DNA of 64,000 nucleotides, taken from NCBI GenBank assembly GCA_038528385.1, contig JBCBET010000004.1, positions 124,001 through 188,000 of the forward strand, read 5' to 3'. A program made the translations under genes and the position numbers. Positions 58,981-64,000 of this stretch are shown here, piece after piece (within the stretch, counting starts at the first letter, position 1; each line of letters starts with the position of its first letter). The notes under the pieces are model-generated. The model searched no databases, was not told the DNA's origin, and saw only the letters and a list, made by a program, of their open reading frames with translations. Source of the stretch: Shimia_B sp038528385 (GTDB lineage Bacteria > Pseudomonadota > Alphaproteobacteria > Rhodobacterales > Rhodobacteraceae).

Positions 58981-60780
58981 ATGGCCAGCCCGGACCCCAA
59001 GATAAGCGCCCCTGTCATCCGGCAGCTCGACGAGGCCGCCATCAATCGCATCGCCGCCGGCGAGGTGGTGGAGCGGCCCGCGAGCGCTGTGAAGGAGCTC
59101 GTGGAGAACGCCATCGACGCGGGCGCGCGCCGGATCGACGTGGCCTACGAGGCGGGCGGCAAGACCCTGATCCGCGTGACCGACGATGGCTGCGGCATCC
59201 CCGCCGCCGACCTGCCGCTGGCGCTGGCGCGGCACGCCACCTCGAAGATCGACGGCTCAGACCTCCTCGACATCCACACCTTCGGTTTCCGGGGCGAGGC
59301 GTTGCCCTCGCTGGGCGCCGTCGGGCGGCTCTCCGTCATCTCCCGCGCGGGGGCGGAGGCCGCGCGGCTCGACGTGACCGGCGGGGAGATGGCCCCGGTG
59401 GCGCCCGCCGCCCTCGGCCGGGGGACGGTGGTGGAACTGCGCGATCTCTTCTTCGCCACGCCCGCGCGGCTCAAATTCCTGCGCTCGGACCGGGCGGAAG
59501 CGCAGTCCATCGCCGATGTCGTGAAGCGGCTCGCCATGGCTGAACCCTTCGTTGGCTTCGCGCTGCGCGACCTCGGCACGGGGCGCGAGGTGTTCCGGGC
59601 GGAGGCCGCGACCGGCGCGCCGGTGGAGGCGTTGCGCGCCCGGCTCACGCAGATCCTCGGGCGGGAGTTCACGGAAAACGCCGTGCCGGTGGAGGCGGAG
59701 AAGGAGGGAGTGCACCTGACGGGCTTCGCGGCGCTTCCCACCTATTCGCGCGGCGCGGCGGTGGCGCAGTTCTTCTTCGTCAATGGACGGCCCGTGCGGG
59801 ACAAGCTCCTGCTCGGCGCGTTGCGCGGGGCTTACGCGGATTTTCTGAGCCGGGACCGGCATCCGGCGGTGGCGCTCTTCGTGGACTGCCCGCCCGCGCG
59901 GGTCGATGTGAACGTGCACCCGGCGAAGTCGGAGGTGCGCTTCCGCGAGCCCGCCGCGGTGCGGAGCCTCGTGGTGAACGGCCTGCGCGAGGCGCTCGCC
60001 GGGGCGGGGCATCGCGCGTCGACCACCGTGGCCGCGGAGACGCTGGAGGCCCTGCGGCCCGAAGCGCCGCAGGCGATTGTCTACCAGATGGATTTCGCCT
60101 CCCGACCGGCCCGTCCCATGCCGCCGCAGAGCCACGCGCCGCAGGGCTTCGGCGAGGCGCCCGCGGCGCGGGTGGAGCCTGAGCCCGCGGTGCCGGGGGA
60201 TCATCCGCTGGGGGCTGCGCGGGCGCATCTCCACGAAAATTACATCGTCGCGCAGACGGCGGACGGGATGATCCTCGTCGATGCGCACGCGGCCCATGAA
60301 CGGCTCGTCTACGAGGAGCTGAAGGCCGGGACGGCCGCGCGGGGCGTGGCCTCCCAGGCGCTCCTCATCCCTGAAATCGTTGAGCTTTCCGAGGGCGACG
60401 CAGCGGCGATCCTCGAGCAGGCGGAGGCGCTTGCAGCGCTCGGGCTTGTGATCGAAGCCTTCGGGCCCGGCTCCGTCGCGGTGCGGGAGGTGCCCGCGAT
60501 CCTCGGGGCGTGTGACGCGCGCGCGCTCTTTCTCGACGTGGTCGACGAGCTCACCGATGGCGGCACGAGCCGGGTCGTCTCGGAGCGGATCGAGGCGGTG
60601 CTGTCGCGCGTGGCCTGCCACGGCTCGGTGCGCACAGGGCGGCGGATGCAGGCCGACGAGATGAACGCGCTCCTGCGCCGGATGGAGGCCACGCCCCATT
60701 CCGGGCAGTGCAACCACGGGCGGCCCACCTACGTGGAGCTGAAGATGGCCGATATCGAGCGGCTCTTCGGGCGCTCATGA
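58981..60780 (+). CDS. mutL: DNA mismatch repair protein MutL
   Basis: A 599-residue protein. The GHKL ATPase has INRIAAGEVVERPASAVKEL, ELVENAIDAGA, DDGCGIP and GFRGEALPSLGAV. The C-terminal half carries DAHAAHERLVYEE, which fits the metal-binding endonuclease motif DQHA(X)2E(X)4E, and QCNHGRPTYVEL, a CPHGRP-like motif. So it is a nicking MutL, as expected where MutH is missing. rmuC starts inside its stop codon. Confidence 0.95.
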   Translation: MASPDPKISAPVIRQLDEAAINRIAAGEVVERPASAVKELVENAIDAGARRIDVAYEAGGKTLIRVTDDGCGIPAADLPLALARHATSKIDGSDLLDIHTFGFRGEALPSLGAVGRLSVISRAGAEAARLDVTGGEMAPVAPAALGRGTVVELRDLFFATPARLKFLRSDRAEAQSIADVVKRLAMAEPFVGFALRDLGTGREVFRAEAATGAPVEALRARLTQILGREFTENAVPVEAEKEGVHLTGFAALPTYSRGAAVAQFFFVNGRPVRDKLLLGALRGAYADFLSRDRHPAVALFVDCPPARVDVNVHPAKSEVRFREPAAVRSLVVNGLREALAGAGHRASTTVAAETLEALRPEAPQAIVYQMDFASRPARPMPPQSHAPQGFGEAPAARVEPEPAVPGDHPLGAARAHLHENYIVAQTADGMILVDAHAAHERLVYEELKAGTAARGVASQALLIPEIVELSEGDAAAILEQAEALAALGLVIEAFGPGSVAVREVPAILGACDARALFLDVVDELTDGGTSRVVSERIEAVLSRVACHGSVRTGRRMQADEMNALLRRMEATPHSGQCNHGRPTYVELKMADIERLFGRS

Positions 60781-61871
60781 CGCTGGCGGACGTCTCGCTG
60801 GATGACCCGCGCGTGCTGGGCGCAGCGGGTCTCATCCTGCTGATATGCATCGTTTTTCTGTCCATGCGCGGCGTCGCCCGGCGGGTCGAACAGCTCGCAG
60901 TCGGCCAGCAGCAGCTCGCCGGCGGGCTCACCCATGTGAGCGACGCGCAGGCGGCCTCCCAGGCGCAGATGATGGGGCTCATGGAGCAGCGGCTCGCCTT
61001 CGTCTCCGAAAAGATGAACGAAAACTTAACGACCAGTGCGAAGGCCACTGCCGCCTCGCTCGGCGCGCTTCAGCAGCGCTTGCAGGCCATCGACAAGGCG
61101 CAGGACAATATCACGAAGCTCTCCGGCGACGTCCTAAGCTTGCAGGATATCCTTTCCAACAAGCAAACGCGGGGCGCGTTCGGGGAAATCCAGCTCACCG
61201 ACATCGTGTCGAAAGCGCTGCCGGCGGACAGCTACAGCCTCCAGGCGACGCTCTCGAACGGGAAGCGGGCGGATTGCCTGATCCATCTGCCGAACCCGCC
61301 GGGGCCCATCGTCGTCGACGCGAAGTTCCCGCTGGAGGGCTATGAGCGGCTGAGGAACGCCGCGACGGACGGGGAGGTGCAGGCGGCGGCGCGGCAGCTC
61401 AAAACGGACGTGAAGGCCCATATCCGCGCGATTTCGGAGAAGTACATCCTAGAGGGGGAGACTGCGGACGGCGCGCTTATGTTCCTGCCGTCGGAGGCCA
61501 TCTACGCGGAATTGCACGCGAATTTCCCCGAGCTCGTGCGCGCGGGGTTTGCCGCAAGGGTGTGGATCGTGTCGCCCACGACCTGCATGGCCACGCTCAA
61601 CACCATGCGCGCGATCCTGAAGGATGCGCGGATGCGGGAGCAGGCGGGCGCGATCCGGCGGGAGCTCGCGCTGCTCCACGGCGATGTCGAACGGCTCACC
61701 ACGCGGGTGGGGAACCTCGACCGGCACTTCGCCATGGCGAACAAGGACTTGGCGGAGATCAAGATCAGCGCGGAGAAGGCGGGGACGCGGGCGCGGCGGC
61801 TCGACGCCTTCGATTTCGAGGAGCTCGAGGCCGAGGACGCGGCCCCGCCGCCCCGCATCGTGCGGCGTTAA
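60777..61871 (+). CDS. rmuC: DNA recombination protein RmuC
   Basis: A 364-residue protein. One N-terminal membrane helix (LGAAGLILLICIVFLSM), a coiled-coil (about residues 35-110), then the RmuC nuclease-like domain: TRGAFGEIQLTDIV, IVVDAKFPLEGYERL and ALMFLPSEAIYAELHANFPEL. The Asp/Lys of VDAKFPL belong to a PD-(D/E)XK-like core. It limits inversions at repeats. Its ATG overlaps the mutL stop (ATGA at 60777-60780). Confidence 0.93.
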   Translation: MTLADVSLDDPRVLGAAGLILLICIVFLSMRGVARRVEQLAVGQQQLAGGLTHVSDAQAASQAQMMGLMEQRLAFVSEKMNENLTTSAKATAASLGALQQRLQAIDKAQDNITKLSGDVLSLQDILSNKQTRGAFGEIQLTDIVSKALPADSYSLQATLSNGKRADCLIHLPNPPGPIVVDAKFPLEGYERLRNAATDGEVQAAARQLKTDVKAHIRAISEKYILEGETADGALMFLPSEAIYAELHANFPELVRAGFAARVWIVSPTTCMATLNTMRAILKDARMREQAGAIRRELALLHGDVERLTTRVGNLDRHFAMANKDLAEIKISAEKAGTRARRLDAFDFEELEAEDAAPPPRIVRR

Positions 61872-61909
61872 CGATCCGCCGAAGACCCCGGTGGGCCAAG
61901 GCACATCCC

Positions 61910-61937
61910 GTACACACCCTGTACACAGGCCGTACAT
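61910..61937. promoter_or_regulatory. Three GTACA repeats at exact 11-bp spacing
   Basis: GTACAC at 61910-61915, GTACAC at 61921-61926 and GTACAT at 61932-61937 start 11 bp apart, one helical turn, so all lie on one DNA face. They are in the gap between rmuC and the terminator of the minus-strand yceI gene. The function is unknown; a protein-binding array is the simplest guess. Confidence 0.4.
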
Positions 61938-62005
61938 ACGCGCGTGGGCCGCGAGGGCGTTAATCCGACCGGCCATGCGCCGGAGCGGGGTTACCTTCCA
62001 GAAAG

Positions 62006-62033
62006 AAAAAGCCCCTGCCGCTGGGGCAGGGGC
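62006..62033 (-). terminator. Rho-independent terminator of yceI
   Basis: GCCCCTGCC at 62011-62019 pairs with GGCAGGGGC at 62025-62033; on the minus strand the stem is followed by TTTTT (62010-62006) and more T-rich bases. It lies 34 bases beyond the yceI stop. Confidence 0.87.
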
Positions 62034-62067
62034 GTTCGCAACTCGGCATGGTTCGCAGGCCGGCGCG

Positions 62068-62652
62068 TCAGGTGCTGCCGTCGCCGGCGTTGAACATGAG
62101 GCGCACGCTCACCGGCACGGCGCGGTCGATGCTCTGGAGCCCCGCGATCTCCATGAGGGTGTCGATGCCTGCGTCGATGCCGAGCTCCTCGGTGGAGACA
62201 TAGGTGATCCCGTCGGAGACGATGAGCACCTGATCCTCGCCCAGCCGCGCGGCGATGACGGGCAGGTCGACGAAGACCTCCTCGCCGAGGAACATGAGCG
62301 TGCCTTCCACGGTGCTCGTCATCGTCTCGCCCACGCCGAGGGCCTCCATGGCGCCCATGTCGACCTCGGCCATGAGTTCGGCGGTGGGCATCATGGAAAA
62401 GACATGCTCCTGCATGCGCTCGTTGCGGATGTCGATTCCGGTTTCGACCGTGGCGAGATCGAGCGTGAGGGCCACCATGCCCGCCTCCGACACCGTGCCC
62501 GAGAGGCCCGAGAAGCTGTGGCTTTCGCCGATGACGTCCGATTTGACGGAGCCGAAGCCGATCTTGGAATTCGCGCCGTCGAGCGTCCACATCTCCGCTT
62601 GCGCGGTGGTGGCGGCCAGAAGCGTGGCGGCGATGAGAAAGTGTCTGAACAT
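62068..62652 (-). CDS. YceI family periplasmic protein
   Basis: A 194-residue exported protein with a signal peptide (FRHFLIAATLLAATTAQA). The mature part begins EMWTLDGANSKIGFGSVKSDV and has ATVETGIDIRNERMQEHVF, VEGTLMFLGEE and TLMEIAGLQSIDRAVPVSV, matching the YceI lipocalin-like fold that binds isoprenoid lipids. GGAGG lies six bases upstream of the ATG at 62652. It is a separate unit behind chrR, each with its own terminator. Confidence 0.9.
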   Translation of the reverse strand: MFRHFLIAATLLAATTAQAEMWTLDGANSKIGFGSVKSDVIGESHSFSGLSGTVSEAGMVALTLDLATVETGIDIRNERMQEHVFSMMPTAELMAEVDMGAMEALGVGETMTSTVEGTLMFLGEEVFVDLPVIAARLGEDQVLIVSDGITYVSTEELGIDAGIDTLMEIAGLQSIDRAVPVSVRLMFNAGDGST

Positions 62653-62720
62653 GTCATCCTCCCTGTGATGTTCCTGACGTAGCGTCAAGTGGCGCGCAGG
62701 CGAGGTCGCGTCCCCAAATG

Positions 62721-62746
62721 CAAAACGCCGCCCCGGGGGGCGGCGT
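62721..62746 (-). terminator. Rho-independent terminator of the rpoE-chrR operon
   Basis: On the minus strand ACGCCGCC (62746-62739) pairs with GGCGGCGT (62732-62725) and TTTT follows to 62721 with a G. It lies 24 bases behind the chrR stop. Confidence 0.85.
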
Positions 62747-62770
62747 GTCACGATGGGTCTCTGGCGGGGT

Positions 62771-63433
62771 CTAGATGCGCATGAGGCGCTGAGCGACCCG
62801 CGGGATGAGGCGATTGAAGCGGAGCGGCGCATCGGTGGCCGAGAGGCAGATGCAATCCTCCCCGATATCGGCCACGGGCGTGTGCTCCAGCTCCTCGTTG
62901 GCGACCTCCACGTCGCCGCGGGCGAAGCGGCCGTCGTCGTCGATGAAGGCACCCTGGAGGACGAGCGTGAGCTCGGTCCCGTGGTGGCCATGGTCGGGGA
63001 CTTCCATGCCTGCGGGGATGTAGAGGAGGCGCACGCTGGCGTCCTTGGTGGTGGGCAGGACGGCCTGCTTGACCCCGCCGCCCACGCGCCGCCATTTCAC
63101 GGCGTCAGCGTCGCCGCCCACATAATCCTGCAGCGGCTTCGGGAAGACCCCGCGGGAGGCGCGCATGGTCTTGATCGGGTCCTTGGCGCGGCGGCTGATG
63201 AGCTTCAGCGTCGCGTCGAGCGACCCTTCGGACATCTCCGCGGCGTCGGCCCCGTCGAGCCCGTCGAGCACGGCGCCGCCCACGGCCTCGAATTCGTAGA
63301 GCCGGGCGCGGCATTCGTCGCAAAGCGAAATATGTGTCGCCACCACGAGGTTGAACGCCTCAGGCAGCGTGCCTGCGGCATACCCCATCAGAAGCTGATC
63401 GGTGAGGTGATGTTTGATCTTTTGCTCACTCAT
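62771..63433 (-). CDS. chrR: Zinc anti-sigma factor ChrR
   Basis: A 220-residue anti-sigma factor. The N-terminal zinc anti-sigma domain has HHLTDQLLMGYAAGTLPEAF, then THISLCDECRARL with the His and two Cys ligands. A cupin domain follows after residue 105: VPDHGHHGTELTLVLQGAF supplies His and Glu metal residues, and ELEHTPVAD the other His. In Rhodobacter sphaeroides ChrR releases RpoE on singlet oxygen, the cupin being the sensing part. It lies 44 bases behind rpoE and is cotranscribed. Confidence 0.95.
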   Translation of the reverse strand: MSEQKIKHHLTDQLLMGYAAGTLPEAFNLVVATHISLCDECRARLYEFEAVGGAVLDGLDGADAAEMSEGSLDATLKLISRRAKDPIKTMRASRGVFPKPLQDYVGGDADAVKWRRVGGGVKQAVLPTTKDASVRLLYIPAGMEVPDHGHHGTELTLVLQGAFIDDDGRFARGDVEVANEELEHTPVADIGEDCICLSATDAPLRFNRLIPRVAQRLMRI

Positions 63434-63477
63434 CTTGCGGTCCCATCGTATCGCGTCCCCCGACGCGCCTCTCTCTC

Positions 63478-64000
63478 TTACTTCATCGCGTGGCGCAGTC
63501 TTTCGAGGGCCAGGCGGATGCGGGATTTGATCGTGCCCAGGGGCAGCCCTGTCTCCTCAGCGATCTCGCTGTGGCTCAGGTCCCCGAAATAGGCGCGCTC
63601 GATCAGCACCCTTTGTTTCTCCGGCAGCTCGGACATCGCCCGAGCCAGTTGTGAACTTTCCTGTTGCAGGGCCAGCGCGTCCTCTTGGTCCGGTTCGGCC
63701 TCGGGCCCCCAGGGGAGGTCCTCTGGTTCCGGCCGGCGCTGTTTCCGAAGGGCGTCAATCGAGCGGTTGCGCGCGATTGTAAAGATCCACGTTGCCGCGG
63801 AGGCGCGGGCGGGATCGAACATGTGTGCCTTCGTCCACAGGGTGGCCATCACCTCCTGCGTCGTCTCTTCCGCGAGCGCCGCGTTGGCGCCCGATTTCAT
63901 CAGGAACGCCTTCACCCGGGGGGCGAAGTGCTGGAACAGGGTCGCGAAAGCGCCTTGGTCCTGATGCAGACGGATGGCCTCGATTTCGGCCACCCACGGG
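63478..64000 (-). CDS. rpoE: ECF sigma factor RpoE (sigma-E), 5'-truncated by window edge
   Basis: An ECF-type sigma factor that continues past the right edge. The visible part (174 codons) has sigma-2 (LFQHFAPRVKAFLMKSG, MATLWTKAHMFDPARAS, TWIFTIARNRSIDALRKQR) and sigma-4 (MSELPEKQRVLIERAYFGDL, IAEETGLPLGTIKSRIRLALERL). It is close to Rhodobacter RpoE, whose N terminus has extra residues ahead of this point, so the GTG at 63993 is not the start: the codons before it stay open to the edge. It controls the singlet-oxygen response with ChrR. Confidence 0.93.
   Translation of the reverse strand, partial: PWVAEIEAIRLHQDQGAFATLFQHFAPRVKAFLMKSGANAALAEETTQEVMATLWTKAHMFDPARASAATWIFTIARNRSIDALRKQRRPEPEDLPWGPEAEPDQEDALALQQESSQLARAMSELPEKQRVLIERAYFGDLSHSEIAEETGLPLGTIKSRIRLALERLRHAMK

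Overview
The window is a GC-rich, gene-dense chromosomal segment of an alphaproteobacterium. It is almost certainly Rhodobacteraceae (Roseobacter group): it carries an RpoE/ChrR singlet-oxygen sigma/anti-sigma pair, HspQ, a Hint-domain protein, several dimethylglycine-dehydrogenase-type GcvT fusions, an 8-vinyl reductase (BciA-type), SDHAF4/DUF1674 and DUF3035 proteins. I see no rRNA, tRNA, CRISPR array, insertion sequence or prophage. Both edges cut genes: a methyltransferase on the left and rpoE on the right.

Layout. 1-9 kb: methyltransferase fragment, a candidate small RNA, a VOC protein, exonuclease III, a Hint protein, a large secreted metallophosphoesterase, a CnoX-LonN-Trm112 run, and a UbiH-type hydroxylase. 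9-17 kb: amidase, DapC-like aminotransferase, FtsK, LolA, a lipoprotein transglycosylase, an AEC transporter and HspQ. 17-22 kb: gamma-glutamyltransferase, a SpoIIAB/SpoIIAA-like partner-switch pair, a thiolase overlapping a free-methionine-sulfoxide reductase. 22-29 kb: a same-strand one-carbon block (XRE-cupin regulator, GFA-type formaldehyde protein, two FAD/GcvT dehydrogenases around a flavin-nucleotide-oxidase-like protein and a homocysteine methyltransferase), which fits demethylation of betaine, dimethylglycine or related compounds. 29-35 kb: RarD, RluA-type synthase, aldehyde dehydrogenase, 1-Cys peroxiredoxin and a two-gene unit of unknown function.

35-39 kb is an accessory surface-polysaccharide block: three minus-strand genes joined by ATGA overlaps (RgpF-like and two glycosyltransferases) and a divergent FkbM methyltransferase, with visibly lower GC in the RgpF-like gene. 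39-49 kb holds the conserved minus-strand order rbfA, truB, rpsO, pnp, but opened up by a glycosidase-like gene, DUF1643, DUF5665, an RTX protein, a fatty acid hydroxylase, bciA and a plus-strand DUF2306 gene. 49-62 kb is mostly plus-strand housekeeping: dapB, rsmB, a heparinase II/III protein, purH, lspA, a DUF3035 lipoprotein, an M16 protease pair, mutL and rmuC. The right end has YceI, chrR and the 5'-truncated rpoE on the minus strand.

The most unusual non-coding signals are a family of AT-rich perfect palindromes scattered in this GC-rich DNA (15.3, 25.8, 27.3 and 43.0 kb, one of them inside a coding sequence), a structured gene-free stretch at 19.07-19.21 kb, a candidate anti-Shine-Dalgarno small RNA at 0.72-0.83 kb and three GTACA repeats spaced exactly 11 bp at 61.9 kb.
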